DNA from: Apostichopus japonicus
Taxonomy: Eukaryota; Echinodermata; Holothuroidea; Aspidochirotida; Stichopodidae
Assembly: GCF_037975245.1 (NCBI RefSeq)
Contig: NC_092568.1
Location: forward strand, 40,292,631-40,356,630
Reading direction: 5' to 3'
DNA length: 64,000 nt
Part shown: piece by piece, positions 11,641 to 25,800 of the stretch
Layout of the letters: the number at the start of each line of letters is the position of its first letter
Numbering within the stretch: the stretch's first letter is position 1
Made by a program: the position numbers and the translations under genes
Notes under the pieces: model-generated
Database searches by the model: none
What the model was told of the DNA's origin: nothing
Seen by the model: only the letters and a program-made list of their open reading frames with translations

Positions 11641-13526
11641 GCTGCATTATAATTAGTATTACATAACTAATGCTTCATTACCATTGCTGCAGTGGATGAA
11701 GATAATACCTTACGAGTATGGGATTGTTTAATTATAGTCTTCGCCATTTTTGGTTAATATACATAAGTGCCAACCAAAAACATTTAACTGCATTAATAAT
11801 AAGGTATATGCGTTACATATGAAGAGTTTAGTGACATGTGCAAATAAAAGAAGTTCGTGTTCAATATGTAGGTTGTGTGCACACCACCCTAAGTATTATG
11901 AAAGGCAATGCATACCAATGTAATTGTACCTAATGGCATAATGGTAGCGCAGTGGTTTGTCAGACTTTAAGAAATTAAAAACTAGGGTATTTAAAATTGC
12001 AAACTAATGGTACTTTTCTTTCTGTCCTGCGTTCTCTTTTCGTCTTTGTTCTTCTTTCTTTCGTTATTTTGCGGTTTTTCTTTTCGTTTTTTTTTTCTTA
12101 AGCGGTTAATTATTACAGGTTTTTATATGAATCATGCGTGCTATATGTGATTAGAAAAGTGCAACTTGTAAAGGTGCCGATGACTTATAGTCACATGACA
12201 ATATTGTTACGTAACCTGTCTTTCGAGTTATTGAGAAAGCACTGTCATGCACAGTCACGATTCCATTTAATATAGTATTCTGTGGGAAAGTATTGACATT
12301 ATCATATAGGCATATCAGTGTAGGCCTATGTGTTTTTGATTACGCCTATTTACTTGACGTCTATTCGAACTGGAAAACAAATATAGGTGCAAATGATATA
12401 TGGCAATCAACTCGACGTGGGAAATAACAGCTTATGACGTCATCTTTGACGACAGAACACTAGGGTGGATCCAAAACCTGTTACCTTGCTACCATAGATT
12501 TGTAACGCAAAATGCAACAACAACAACAAACAGTTGCTAGTGTTACTGATGACGTAAAAGTTACGTGCCCACGATGAAATATACGAACGATATATAGCAT
12601 GATACCGTGGCTGATTTGATGAGGCGCTAACGTGTGAAGCGAAAAATCAAATATCTAGCTAAGTAAACATCAAATGCTAAGCAACTATCGTTTTTTTTTT
12701 CTAATTTTTTTTTTTTATCGAATGACAGTTAAAAAATGTATAGCTTCCTTTGGGCCAACCGTTCAACAATATATATATGACAAAATGCTTCAGTGGTTTT
12801 CAATGGAACCGATTGACGTTAAAGCTTTACAAATTCCTCTCTATTATTGTCTTTCTTACCTTTTGTTGTTGATTCACCGAAGTTGAACTCCCTTGGTCAA
12901 AATGAAAGAAGCAATACACGAGAGATCTGCTCATTGAGTGGTTGGATCGAATTAAAGTCAGACGTTCCACATTTTTGGAAAACTGGAAGGCATTATTTAT
13001 ATATTCGTAAGTTGAAATTAATCCTTCGTTCAGTAACATTAATACTGATTAATAGAGAGGTCAGTACTCTAAGTATACAGGTTTAATGTTTAAAAGATTT
13101 ATAGTTATTGTATACTTTGTGGAATCAGCAACCAATTTCTCCCTATCTGCAACAGGCCTGCCCCCCCCCCTCACCCCGACCTAACCAGGGAAGGGAGTGA
13201 AATAATAACGTATTGTTATATATAATATCCTCAAGCAGAATAATTAGCAAAATCTTGTATGACCAATTTGAAAGTTGAAAAAGTTACTGTAAAATCCATG
13301 TTTCGATATATTTATGTAGGCCCATTTATATACATATATATAACAAGCTGTTTTATATTCAGAACTGTTATTATTTCTTCAAAGCATATATTATATCTGC
13401 TATATTCTGGAAGACCTACTTAATAGTCACTCTCTGTTGATATGTTATATTGTGATATTACTGTTTTTCACCTCTTTAGTGATCTGTTATATTTTGCTAT
13501 TTTTTTCCCAACCTTGGTGTGTTTTG

Positions 13527-13529
<3 letters not shown>

Positions 13530-13606
<77 letters not shown>

Positions 13607-13645
13607 TATATATATACATATATTTTTATATATATATATTTATAT
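13530..13645. repeat. (TA)n microsatellite
   Basis: Long alternating TA run with occasional ACATA and TTTATA interruptions. Open frames through it encode only Tyr-Ile repeats and are not genes. Confidence 0.97.
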
Positions 13646-14039
13646 TATAAATTTCTTATCTATTACATCTTAACATCTACTGCCGTTATCAATTCTTTAT
13701 TTTATCTTGATCACCATTAATAAATGAGATCAAATGATTGCCTGCAATTCTTAACGTAACAAATATTATATTTATATAAGTATTGTCAAGCGGCACAACC
13801 TTTGGTGAAGTTAAGTTAAAGTACAGGGTAATTCAACGTTTTCAAAGGACAAAGAATAATAGAAAACAATAGGTTGGGTTCAGTACAAAAAACGATACAC
13901 TTGTGGGCCTGGGAGGGGCGGATGGGGAGAGGCGGAGGGGTGGAAGGGTGTCATACAGCGATCTGTTTGCTACGTTTCATCCGTTCGTATTTCATTGACT
14001 GTAAAAGAATACCCATAATTTTACAGTATATGTAGAAAA

Positions 14040-14170
14040 CCGACTGACCGGGTATACTCTTGACTCGAGCTGTATAGGAATCGAACTCGGACTCCAGTCT
14101 ACCGGACTCTGACTGCAACCTACGTCACTAGTAGACTTATATAAATAACCACGCTGTACGCTAGAACGAG
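14040..14170 (-). mobile_element. Possible tRNA-derived SINE remnant
   Basis: On the minus strand GAGTTCGATTCC resembles a tRNA B box and GTAGGTTGCAGTC could be a decayed A box upstream. The flanking sequence is not clearly bounded. Weak call. Confidence 0.3.
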
Positions 14171-14859
14171 AACAATATGGCGGCGAGGTATTCATTTAAG
14201 TAAAAGATGTTTGTGATTAAATTTTTGGGTAAATCATTAATTTCAATAATAATCATAAATAACAATAAATGACTTGTTGAAGGTCCTTAGCTATACGGGC
14301 ACTTAATAAATATATCAGTAGTGCAATGAATATTTCTTAAATAGTGCAGGTTATATTACGCAATAAGAATGCTGTTTCCAGTTTTGACTAAAACTACCAG
14401 CTACGGAATCTATAAGTGAATAAGAGTTTCATATACACTTGTACGAACATTTACGCCCAAGTGATATGCACTGTTTAGAATAGCAATAACATAAGTTATA
14501 TATTGATTCCAATTCACAGCTAAATTTAGGCAAAACAAATAAATTACAAAATTGCAAACTTTGAAATTAATGTCAAGAATAGGTGGCCTACGAATGAAAT
14601 TCCTTTAGTGACTATATACCATTAATTTGAAACAAACGTTCAGCTATTAATCACAGAAAAATATCCAACTTAGCAAATGCACACGGCGAGAAGGGTTCGT
14701 GGTTGCGATTATATTGTTAGCATATTTCTTTTAGCGCATTGTTTTGAGAAACTAATGTAAAGTATGTGATAAACAGTCAATATTCGACTACAGACAATGG
14801 AAAAGTCGAGAAAATATTCAAAACATTGACATAAACTACTATAATTTGGTAATAAAAAT

Positions 14860-15190
14860 CTTCAATATTTGCGTCAAAAAGTCTACTATTAAATATCACC
14901 TAAGTCAAGAAATAAGTCAATAAAAGTCAGCATCTTGAAAAAAAACTAAAACTTTTGAAAACAATAGTTTGAATTTTGAGATAAAAAGTCGGAGTTTTGA
15001 CATAAAATGTCGAAGCGTCAAAAATTTAGACAGGTTATGCGATAATTTCCAAATAAAAAGCTCAAATTTTGAGATAAGAATTAATCTTGAATCCGTTTCG
15101 ACATAGTCCGTCGATGCTCTCGAAAACTTTCAAGATTTCAAGAAAGGTCGACATGTGAACATAAAATAGTGGAAATGCTGAGATATAAAA
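14860..15190. repeat. Degenerate short tandem repeat built from AAAAGTC and TTTTGA-ATAA words
   Basis: Words such as TTTTGAGATAAAAAGTC, TTTTGACATAAAATGTC and AAATTTTGAGATAAGAA recur about every 19-20 bases but are strongly diverged. This looks like an old minisatellite; no gene sits in it. Confidence 0.45.
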
Positions 15191-18100
15191 TATATAATTT
15201 AATCAAAAGGTCTTGCTCTTATCGATAGCTTCATTCGCCGCTGGTTCGCCAGATGCAAGCAGTTAACAGCAATGGAACTGTGAATACACGAACAAATTAT
15301 GAACGAACAATTTTCTCTGTGTTGTTCCGTTGAGTTGACCGTTGAATGGACCAAAGGTATACATCCTCTGAGGGAGCTATTTCGATAGATTGAATTCGGT
15401 GACAGTACTCTTTCAGTGGTACTAATTTTGTCCATGAAACGATACAAACATATTACGTCGGCCTAATTTGGGAAAAATTGTCGTAATCCTTGCTATATAT
15501 ATATATATAATCCATTCGGACATGCGAGAGAGGAGATGTAAATGATACATCGCTTTAAGTTGAGACAAACGGGTATGAGGGGTGTTATTGGATCATAAAT
15601 TTTGCTTCCCACGCAACATACCCACCCCCCATTTCCCCGCACACTCGGACGTGAAGTACTCGGACAAACAGGTCTCGAGTACTCCGATCTAGACAAACAG
15701 GAGTACAGAAAACTTTATTTTGTTGTATAAATTGGTTTCCCTGAATCAAATATAGTTAATTAATCTTAAATCACAGTCTCCGTATTGTTGGAAATTTTGC
15801 TTTCATCTGAACAGACCGAAATTATAGTCATTAATCTTGGAAGTTTTCAATTTTCAGTTAGAAATACTTAGAATTTGCCTTCAAACATTGTAATTTGGCT
15901 TTAGGCCGTCGACGCAATATATCTGACAACAATCTCACAAATACAGGGTTAAAGTCAGCTGTTATAATGTCAAAAGTGGGTTACTAATGTTCCTATATTC
16001 TCATGATCTCTCCCACCCCGCCCCCCTCTCCTCTATTTCCTTTTGTGAGGGTGAGGGGCAACAAGCGGGTTGAGAAGTAGCTTGTCGGACTGAGTAGGTC
16101 CGTGCCTCCTGCCCTGTCCTCGCTGGTTACGTCACAGCGATAGTACGCCAATGTTCGCTTTTTCATTTTCTCGGCATCTTCCAGAATAATTCGGTATGAT
16201 ATATATAATGTAGTAGTTAACTTTCTCCGGCAGGGTAGTGAGCATATCCAATCCTGTACATGCCAAATACAACAAAATACACCATTACAGTAGCTATGCT
16301 GAACGTCAGGCGAGAAATCAACTAGGTCCCACTTTAAGAGTCTTATGTACGTGACGCAGCCGGGATTTGATCACTGCATGTTTAATTGGCTACAACTGAT
16401 TATACAAACACTTGGTAACTGGTAACTTACTTGAGAAGCAATGACTTGGACGTTAAGGACACGAACACTAATAACTCGAACTCATATTTTATAGACTCCA
16501 ATTCGACACTTTTGTTTCAATAAGAGGACTCTCAATGTAGTGGATAGAGGGTGGCCAAACCACCCCCACCCCCTTTCTTTAATTTCCATTTCTTTTGTAA
16601 GTTGTTCAAAGAGGGCGACATTTAAATGTCAAAGCACTGACTAACTGGACAAAGACCAACCAATAGTAATGTCGGGTTATTATCATGTGCTCCATTTCCT
16701 ACTGCGTCATAAGTTCATGCATATGTCATTCGTGTTTTGCTATACCAGTTAATTAACTAATATGTACGGATCCGGTTAAAAGGTTCGTCTTCCCTTCAAT
16801 TAAATACATATACATTCAGTTTTTATAACGTCTAACAATTACTGTACAAAGGGTCATTTATTTCCTCCTTTTTATAATACACTAGCCGGGGACCAAATCC
16901 CCCCCCCCCCCCCCAAACACACACACCCTTAACGTGCGGCTCCTTCACCCCATATACTTGTCAAATTGTTTCCAAATTCTATATCCATTTGATCACCAAC
17001 ATGCAACCGAATACTAATTTTACCCCCCCTTCCCCTTCCCCTCCCCATCAACACACACATATGAGTCACCTTCAAAGATCCCAGGTCACATCAATCCCTT
17101 CTAAACTCCCGACCCCCCCCCCCCCGCTTCCCCGTCGTTCGAGATAAACTGATAGAGCAGTGGCATAGGAAGCTATTAGAATGGAAAGAGGGAAGTAGAG
17201 GGTATTCCCCGGAAGAGTTTTAGTTTTGGATGTAACGTTGGAAATGTCAATAATTATCTCGAAAATTCGATGCGCTCCAAAATGACAACTTTTGTGTCAA
17301 ATTTCGACCATTGGTTCAAAATAACAACCATTGCCTACGGGGGAAGGGGTAGGGGGCTGGCGAGGGGCTGAACATGTGAAAATCACACGAAACTTCTGGA
17401 AGTGGGTGACGGTCCATGATTGGAATTATCCCCTGCAATTAAATGTGTGTTTTGTCAGATACGTAGACACATGTAGACCTTTAGATCACATCTAAGGCAC
17501 AATTACGGATAAGCACAGCATTTTTCTGCTCATAAGAACCCAAAACCCCTCGGATGAAAGGTGTAAAGTATATTACAATTGCGGGAATAGTCACAACGAA
17601 AGAAAGAAAGATTCCAAGAACTATACCAAGAACTAATTCACACGTAATCGGTGATTGGCTGTTGAAGTCAAATAACTATTTCAGAAAAGTTGTATCAATG
17701 CCAATGTTTAATTAGCTAAATGGGTTATTCGACCATAACCAGTTGAGGTTAGAGGTGTAACTGGAATTTACGATATAAAACAAGTTAATTACAATTTTTA
17801 AGGGAAAACCCCAACGTAAAATAAATGTATAGGTCCGTTACAAATGACAATCATCTAGCATTTACTTACTTCCTTGACCTTGTTCTCTTTGTTTTGCCTT
17901 CAAATATGGGAAGATTACTTTTCGATAGAAAGACATGAAGAGTAAATACAGTCAGGATTATGCTATGCTATTTAATCTATAATCTTGTCTCATCAAAATC
18001 GACCAACAAACTTGTCTTGAACAATCTAACACATCAAGTCCACGAGTCGCCCTGGTAACTTGGCGTGACATATTAGACAATAAGTCATCTCAAATCAGGA

Positions 18101-18500
18101 AGCAGATTGGTAAGGGGAAAACACCTCACAGCCCGAACAACCCACATTCTGCTAAATCACGAAAAGGAGCTTCTAACTCTATAACAGTTCCGTAGATTTA
18201 TACCAGAATGCTGTTATATTATATAGGCTCTTGAACAAGGACGGTGGAAGGGGGTGGGGAGCGGGGCAACCAGAGGCGTAGCCTATGCCTACCATTACCC
18301 CCCCCCCACACACACACACTCAATTGGTGACAAGGGTAATACAAATACTTGCCCTTTGTGATGGCAAGTAGAAAGTGCCCATTTGTTGTAATAAAGAAGT
18401 ACGATCAAGAAAAAAGTATTTATATTGAAGGTACTAACGACAGCTTCATCTTGGACGAGGTGAAAAGTAGTCGACTTATTTTTATTACTCATGTTTTCCC

Positions 18501-18506
18501 TTGTAG
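18501..18506 (+). other. Probable 3' splice site of a 5' UTR intron
   Basis: TTTTCCCTTGTAG follows a T-rich tract 54 bases before the zinc-finger ATG. It is a good acceptor match and suggests that the first exon is non-coding and further upstream. Confidence 0.45.
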
Positions 18507-18560
18507 ATATGATCATCAAATCCTTCCGTGTCCCCTCACCACAAATCGGGGTTTTTTACC

Positions 18561-19700
18561 ATGGAGAAGTGGTGGCTGACGGATGACGTCGACCTATGTG
18601 ACCCCGGTCGGTCACCCGATGAAATCTTTGGAAATCTTCCGAGTGATCACCTGTCAGAAAGTGTCTCAGAATTGTCGCTAGGTGGTTTTGATGACCTCGA
18701 CAAGCTCCTGAACAGCTATAGCAGTTTTGCGCCACTAGTGGCGACATTTGATGATGATGACGTCATCAATTCACCGCCACTTTCAAACCAGAGTGACATA
18801 TCGGATGGTATGACGTCACCAGATAAAGATGACTTTTGTCTCCTCGATAATCAAGGTTCGTTCGGAGTGAATCCGTCGCCTCATCTTGATAAAAGTGTTC
18901 CCGTGCCAGATTCTGGGTGTAGCGTTCCTAGTGTCTCCTCCCCTGATACAGCAAGCAGTGTGGACTTTGATAAAGCTCTGCCGACGATCACAAAATCACA
19001 ATTTAATACGGCTGAGGATATTTTGACTTCTCTGATAGCGGAATCCTCACCAACTATGCCTAAAGCTGTAAATCATTTAGTAAGTGTACTCGATTTATCA
19101 AAGTCCGCCAATTACTCGGACAGCCTGTTTACGCCATCGCCCCCTGCAGGTTACGTCACACCGCCATGGTCCCCGGAATCCACCGCTCTCATCAACAAAA
19201 GCACTCAGATGTTGAATGGTGACGAAATTGAAAAGCCACGTTCACTTTCGGAAGGATGCCTAAATATTTATTACTGTCAGTACTGTGGACGGGAATTTAA
19301 GCACAAGATAGGATTAAAAAATCACGAACGCAGCCATCTTAGAGGTGAAACGCACATGTGTGGTTACTGTGGCAAAAAATTCCGTTATAAGAATAAGTTG
19401 CGTCGCCACGTGAACGTACACGCCCGAGAGCTAAGAATATGTCGTTTCTGTGGTCAAGTGCAATCGAACGACTACGAACTAGTTCAACACGAGAAACAAC
19501 ACAAGAAAGACGGCGAGAAAGTATCCGATATGAAGTCTCTTCCTTGTAACTCATTGAAATGTTTAGACAACCTTTTCTCGACCGACAAAGAAAATTCCAC
19601 CAAGGTACCTCAATTCTCCAACCAACCATGGTCCTCGTTACGCATGGCGTTCTTGAGAACACAACCTTATCCCAAACCCATGCGTCTAAACTCAGTTTAA
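18561..19700 (+). CDS. C2H2 zinc-finger protein, three fingers, 379 aa
   Basis: Probable nuclear DNA-binding regulator. Three Cys2-His2 fingers sit near the C-terminus: C239/C242/H255/H259, C267/C270/H283/H287 and C294/C297/H310/H314, all C-x2-C-x12-H-x3-H. The linkers are not canonical TGEKP. Residues 1-60 are acidic and hydrophobic (MEKWWLTDDVDLCDP, DDLDKLLNSY), like an activation region, and the middle is Ser/Pro/Asp-rich with S/T-P sites (YVTPPWSPES). I chose the ATG at 18561 (TTTACCATGG, a strong Kozak match) over the in-frame ATG 33 bases upstream. A polypyrimidine tract and TTGTAG at 18501-18506 look like a splice acceptor, so a 5' UTR exon probably lies upstream. The coding part is one exon. 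I do not recognise an orthologue. The coding sequence is richer in G/C than its surroundings. Confidence 0.85.
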   Translation: MEKWWLTDDVDLCDPGRSPDEIFGNLPSDHLSESVSELSLGGFDDLDKLLNSYSSFAPLVATFDDDDVINSPPLSNQSDISDGMTSPDKDDFCLLDNQGSFGVNPSPHLDKSVPVPDSGCSVPSVSSPDTASSVDFDKALPTITKSQFNTAEDILTSLIAESSPTMPKAVNHLVSVLDLSKSANYSDSLFTPSPPAGYVTPPWSPESTALINKSTQMLNGDEIEKPRSLSEGCLNIYYCQYCGREFKHKIGLKNHERSHLRGETHMCGYCGKKFRYKNKLRRHVNVHARELRICRFCGQVQSNDYELVQHEKQHKKDGEKVSDMKSLPCNSLKCLDNLFSTDKENSTKVPQFSNQPWSSLRMAFLRTQPYPKPMRLNSV

Positions 19701-19809
19701 AAAGAGATTATGATATCAAACTATGCAGAGAGTGGTGGTCAGAGAGAGAGAGAGGGGTTGTGGGTGCGGGTGGGGAGGAGGGGGCTAAGGGATTTTCTTC
19801 ACAAAAATC

Positions 19810-19848
<39 letters not shown>

Positions 19849-22830
19849 AAGCAAAGGTTGGTAACTGATTCAAATATCATGCCCAATGTTTTAAGGGCAA
19901 CTGATAACCAAAATATTCATGAAAGAATCTTAATTTGTTAATTAAATTTTACTTAGTGCTTTTCGTATTCGCAGCATCACGTTGATCACCACAAGTGTTT
20001 TTAAGTTTTGTCTACAACAAGAACAGTCACCTTGTGAAATATACAGTCATCTTGTGAAGAAAATTACATACCCTTGGTCAAAACCTGAGAATATATTCCC
20101 TAAAATTTGTAGTTGCATAGAAGATACGTGGTTATAAGTCTCGGGGATTGGGGAAAATAGTTGAGTAAACATGTCCACTTTCGGATCTCTAGAGGATACT
20201 TTGGAGTAAAATTCTCACCCCTCTTTCCCCCTCCCTTTACCTACCACCAATTACTTGTCACAAGTATCCATGGTAACTGCTTATATTTAGCAAGAGGCAA
20301 CTGGACAGGCCTGCCTATAACAGAAACAGTTGATACTTAAAACAGTAGAATATATAGTCTTGCTATATATTAATGACGACCTTCATAACAAGAAAAGTAC
20401 TGGTCAGGTCAAATATACATATTACTAAAAATGAACAAATCAGTGACTGCATCTAAGAAATGAGCAATCCTTTATTTAAAAGTACCAAAGAAGCATCTGA
20501 ACAAATAAAAAATTGGGGTCTTCTTTCACTTTTTTCCCTTTACTTTTTATTAATAGAAATTCATATTTTGATCTGTACTTCTAATGAAATTGAGAACCTT
20601 GCATAAAGTTTAGTGACTTGAGACTCACTTAAGATGAAATAATTCCTCATGCACTGCAAGGTGATACTGGCGTTCAGTAATTTACAGCATTGAGGATAAG
20701 TTGAGTTTGCAATTGCCCACTGTATATGATTGCCGCATTGCACGGACCATTGAGTTTTACCCAGATTTAGGCTTAATGCATATGTACATTACATAGTTAT
20801 ATTATATATGGAAATTATATATTAAAAGAAATACCAAATAGAGTAATATATACTTCTATTGCAGTTAATCCAACTTCAATTTTAGTGTGTCACTATTTTC
20901 TTTCTGTTCATTTATTTTTGCAATGAGAAGCTCATGACACTACATATGTTTATTTAAAGCTTATGAAAACCATGAATATACTACAGACCATGCAACATGA
21001 AATGTGGATTCTTCATTTCCTGATTACCGGAGGAGCTTCAAGCCTAAACATTTCCAGCAACTGGACTACAAATATATGAGCACTATATATATCTTTTGCT
21101 GCAAATGATCTGCATCTTCAGGTCAACAGCAATCCTAAAAACATTTTGTATCGTGGAACAAAAAGTCGTGAAAATCTTATGAAATTTAACAACTGCAGAG
21201 CTGGCAACAGCAGACTTTATTTGGTGATGTCTGCTTGGCAAATTTTGCTGAGAAATATCAGTAGTGTTTCTTTATTATTTTAAAAATCATTGAAGAAGCA
21301 AGTTTTGACACTGATACCAGTCTAATTGCAGTCAACTTTGACAACTAAAGCAAACGTTAATGTAACACATTTCAAGGATCAATTTGACAATCCACATTAC
21401 ATTAATGTAAAGCTTGTGTATTACATATGCCATGTTGACATCACAGATGACATGTGATGACCCACTTCCTGGAACAAAGAATGGGTTCATCTGGTAAAAC
21501 TAGTTAAAACTTAAAAATATGTCTCTATACTTAGGAATATGAGACATTCAGATGAAGCTTTCAACTAACGAGTACCGAATCCTTTCCCTTTCATATATTT
21601 TTGTCACCAGAATTGAAATATTTTTGTCACCAGTAGTAGAGAACAACACCCTGAAAATTGTAACATGGTGACCAGCACCTCAACACTTATTCTCCTGGCT
21701 ACACTGCTCTGTACAAACACAAACTCATAAATTACATCAGCACACACACACACATTTTCCGTTGTACACCCTTGTTTTAGTTGTAGGTCACAGGTGAATT
21801 TTTAACCAACCACACAGTACATTGTGTGGCATATATTATATGCATTGCATGTATAGTATATATATTGCCAGAAAATAAGTATTGGTCAGCCTAAATTTAT
21901 ATTTAGACCATAAAGTATATAGACAATATGGCATATGGTTAATCTAATGAAAGGTACAAAAGATTGTTGTAGAGTATTATTTTATAAAATTTTACAATAG
22001 ATTTCTATTCTTAAACAAACAAAAACAAAACTCCTGAGAAAACTAAGAAAATACAAAAACAGTTCAAATGGTAGTTAATGGTATGACCTAAGAAAATTGA
22101 CCTTTGCTTTCACAAAAGGCAGACAAACTATGAGAAAGTTTTGTCAATAATATAAATATGCGACCACAAATTATGGCCACACAGAGTAAACAAATTAAAC
22201 AATATACTTAAGGCATATGAGACTTGCGTGAGAAACTATTATTTTTCAAGGTCAAACATAAAGTACTCGAGGAGGGGTGGAGGGGGTCAGTCTGTCTAAT
22301 TATACATTAAAGTATTTGCATTTTGGGGGTTACTTTTGTTTTGTGTAGAAAATAATGAACCTTTTCCAAATTTCTAAATTAGTGCTTACTTTAAATAACT
22401 TTTCAGGGTGCTGACAAGGACAGGCATAGACATGTTTTAATGGAAAGAATTTTGCATAAACTTAAAAAAGATAATTTTCAAAATAATACATTAGGTTAAA
22501 TGCCGTACTCATGGCTTTCACATCTGAATCTTTTCAGGTTAACGTAGGTAATGTTCTGTCACTGACCAGCTTTTAATCGATGATTCTTTAGGAAAGCTCT
22601 GTAACTATGACATGGTTCTAGATCTCCCTCTTCTCAGGTATAACATTGTTACGCAATTAAGCTTTATGGAAGACTTCCCTCCACTTTGTTCTTTTGTGGA
22701 AAAACAAATAAATATATAAAACATAGGTGATATTCTGTCACTACGCAACTTTGAAGGATTCTTGAGAACAGCTCTGTGAACTAGCTACTTCAGACAATAT
22801 TTCCTTTTGAAGTCAACTTGATAGTTATGC
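19701..22830. other. Intergenic stretch, zinc-finger gene 3' side to vasohibin 3' side
   Basis: No coding gene was recognised. It contains a poly-T tract of about 35 bases (19810-19844) and a small palindrome TTACATTAATGTAA near 21400. The 3' UTRs of the two convergent genes probably occupy part of it; TTTATT words, which read AATAAA on the minus strand, occur near 20471 and 21268 but none can be assigned firmly. Confidence 0.5.
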
Positions 22831-25800
22831 TTAGTCACTCTCTACCTCTGTGTCTTTTGATGTAAACACCACTGCAGGGGAATATCCCCTCGAGTTCCTG
22901 AGACTGTGAGATCCCACGAAGGGTTCCTTTCTGGGAGATGTAGAGTATGGACTGAAATCTTTGACATGCTGATAACTCGATCCTTGAAAACTACTCCAGG
23001 AATGCTGAAGGAATATAGCATAAAAATATAAAATTATTACCATCAAATATACTCAAAATATATAACATAACACCAGTCATACATGTGAAGTTGATCAAGG
23101 GAGTGAAAGATTTCAAGCATTCAATTTCACTATCATGTATTTACATCCAGACGTTAAACTATAAAGTGAATGATAGAAAGAATGTTATTGTGTCCTAAAT
23201 TACAACTAAGAGTGCATCTGCAAAGCACATCAGGTATGTCCTTGGGAATGATAGACAAATTAATTGGCTTCATCAAGCATCCTGGGAAGGATTTAATACA
23301 ATTAAAACCTCATTATAATAAAGTAATCACACAAGCTTGATAATGTCCATTTGCTCTTGGCCGGAATTTAACCCATTCACAGTCTTTCAGGGGATATATG
23401 CAAAATTCAGACTATAACCTCGCCTGTGTTTACTCATGCAAAATTTTAATCAGAAACATGCACCGGCCAGTGTATTGACCTATCCATTTAAAACTGTACA
23501 TTAGGATATATGCTGGACTATGTACTACTTGCTGTTGGCATTTATACCTAATGTTTGGCTCTCTCTAACACAACGTTACCACAGCCGAGCAAACCCATTG
23601 AATGACAAATTTAACAAATACCTTCGCGGCACGCCTAAGTTTTAATGGTTGTTCAGTCAACCGAGATATTACATTACAGAAATATAGTTATTTATATCAT
23701 ATTTAGATTAAATTGAAGTAAATACCTCCAAACAGTGAACAATGATAAATTATTTCACCCCCAAAGCTGGTATTCTATTCCCCAAACCTACACATCTCTC
23801 ATTTAGTGTATATATTGGTGTTCTAATCACCAAACCTATACATCTCTCCTACAGTGTTCATATTGGTATTATATTCACCAAACCTAAACACATCTCTCCT
23901 ACAATGAACATATTATTGTTCTATTCACAAAACCTACACATCTCTCCTACAGTGTATATATTGGTGTTCTAATCACCAAACCTATACATCTCTCCTACAG
24001 AGTACATATTGCTGTTCTATTCACCAAACATATACATCTCTCCTACAGTGTTCGTATAAGTATTCTAATCACCAAACCTACACATCTCTCCTGCAGTGTA
24101 CATTTTGCTCTTCTAATCACCAAACCTACATATCTCTCCTACAGTTTACATGTTGCGGTTCTAATCACCAAACCAACACATCTCTCCTACAGTGTACATA
24201 TTGGTGTTCTATTGGCCAAATCTAAATATCTCTCCTACAGTTTACATATTGGTGTTCTATTCACCAAACCTACACATCTCTAATAAAGTATACATATTGG
24301 TGTTCTATTCACCAAACCTATACATCTCCCCTACAGTGTTCATATTAGTATTCTAATCACCAAACCTAAACATCTCTCCTACAATGTACATATTGGTGTT
24401 CTTTTCACCAAACCTAAATAGCTCATACAGTGTACATACTGCTGTTTTAATCACCAAACCTACACATCTCTCCTACAGTGTTCATTTAAGTATAATATTT
24501 ACCAAACTTAAGAGTGTTCACTGTGTAGCCTATATTGTTTTTGTTTTTCCAGTATGAATTAACTCCTATGGCCAATGCACTTGCTTAAAATTTTGAAGTG
24601 ACTGTATGTGGATGAACACAGGAAAGCCTTGTCAATGTCTGAAGTTGTATTTTGCTTCTTCTCTGCTAATGGGCAAAAATGTTAGCAAAAAAAGTACCTT
24701 ATAATGATTGTAAGATTAACAACAAGATATGAACAAGATATGCATGCCCATCATATGAATGCATGAACAAGATATGCAAGCACAAGATATGCATGAACAA
24801 GATATGCATGCACAATATGTGCATGCACAAGACATGCATGCACAATATATGAATGCACAAGATATGCATGCATGCACAATTATATGCACAAGATATGCAT
24901 GCACAATATGTGCATGCACAAGACATGCATGCACAATATATGAATGCATGAACAAGATATGCATGCACAAGATATGCATGCACTAGATATGTATGCACAA
25001 TATATGAATGCATGAACAAGATATGCATGCACAAGATATGCATGCATGCACAATTATATGCACAAGATGTGCATGCACAATACATGCATGCACAATATAT
25101 GAATGCATGAACAAGATATGCATGCACAAGATATGCATGCACTAGATATGCATGAACAAGATGTACATGCAAAAGGTAGGCATGCATAAGATATTCAGAT
25201 TGTCATAACTTTAGGTCAGATGGAAATTTATGACCCTGTGAGTGGTACCACACATTGTAGACTAGTTGGTAAATCGCTACATGTTGTTTTTCCAGCTGAA
25301 ACAAATGCGACTTAACACTGCCAATTGTGATCAGTTGTAAATCTTGAGCACACATACACTGCCTAGACGATAAACACAATTTACCAAGTAATGGTGGTGG
25401 AATTAATTTGTGTAGTGATCTGTTGGACAATATGCAGCACAGCTTGATTCAAACAGATTTCAGTAGATTTATCCTGTCACAGGGAATGATAAGTGTAAGT
25501 GAAGAACAGGTACTTATATGTATACTATAATATGAAGCAAACATCACACAACAATTTTTTTTTAATTAGCCCTTTCTTCAGTTACAGTTATATTTTCACC
25601 ACGGTTGAATGGACATACCTACGTAACAAACAATCCATAAAAATTTTATGATTTCCTTGATAATTGGAATAATTTCCCCCATTAAGTTTTACAACAATCC
25701 TCTGCTTTTTTAAAGTGTAATTTGTATTGTTTGCCACTGGAATACCCCTTTAATTGTTGTTAACTATATCAAGAAAGAGCTCACTGGAGTCGATATGTCT

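Larger units (their letters stand above)
7898..18506. other. Gene-free intergenic stretch between ACSS1 and the zinc-finger gene
   Basis: No protein-coding gene was recognised here. It holds the palindromic element at 8229, the MITE-like element at 8543, the hAT MITE at 9927, the U2-like element at 11021, the SINE at 11239, a TA microsatellite at 13530, a possible SINE at 14040, a degenerate repeat at 14860 and several poly-C tracts (8867, 13158, 16899, 17111, 18298). The ACSS1 promoter should lie just right of 7897. Open frames here are short and without family resemblance. Confidence 0.6.

Noticed and set aside
13437-13720. Overlapping Tyr-Ile-rich open frames
   Set aside because: Translation of the (TA)n microsatellite.
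19339-19662. 107-codon minus-strand frame
   Set aside because: Antisense shadow of the zinc-finger coding region.
24699-25187. 162-codon minus-strand open frame (MHAYLLHVHLVHAYL...)
   Set aside because: It is a translation of the ATGCATGCACAA tandem array; other frames on both strands are open for the same reason, and it lies in a vasohibin intron.
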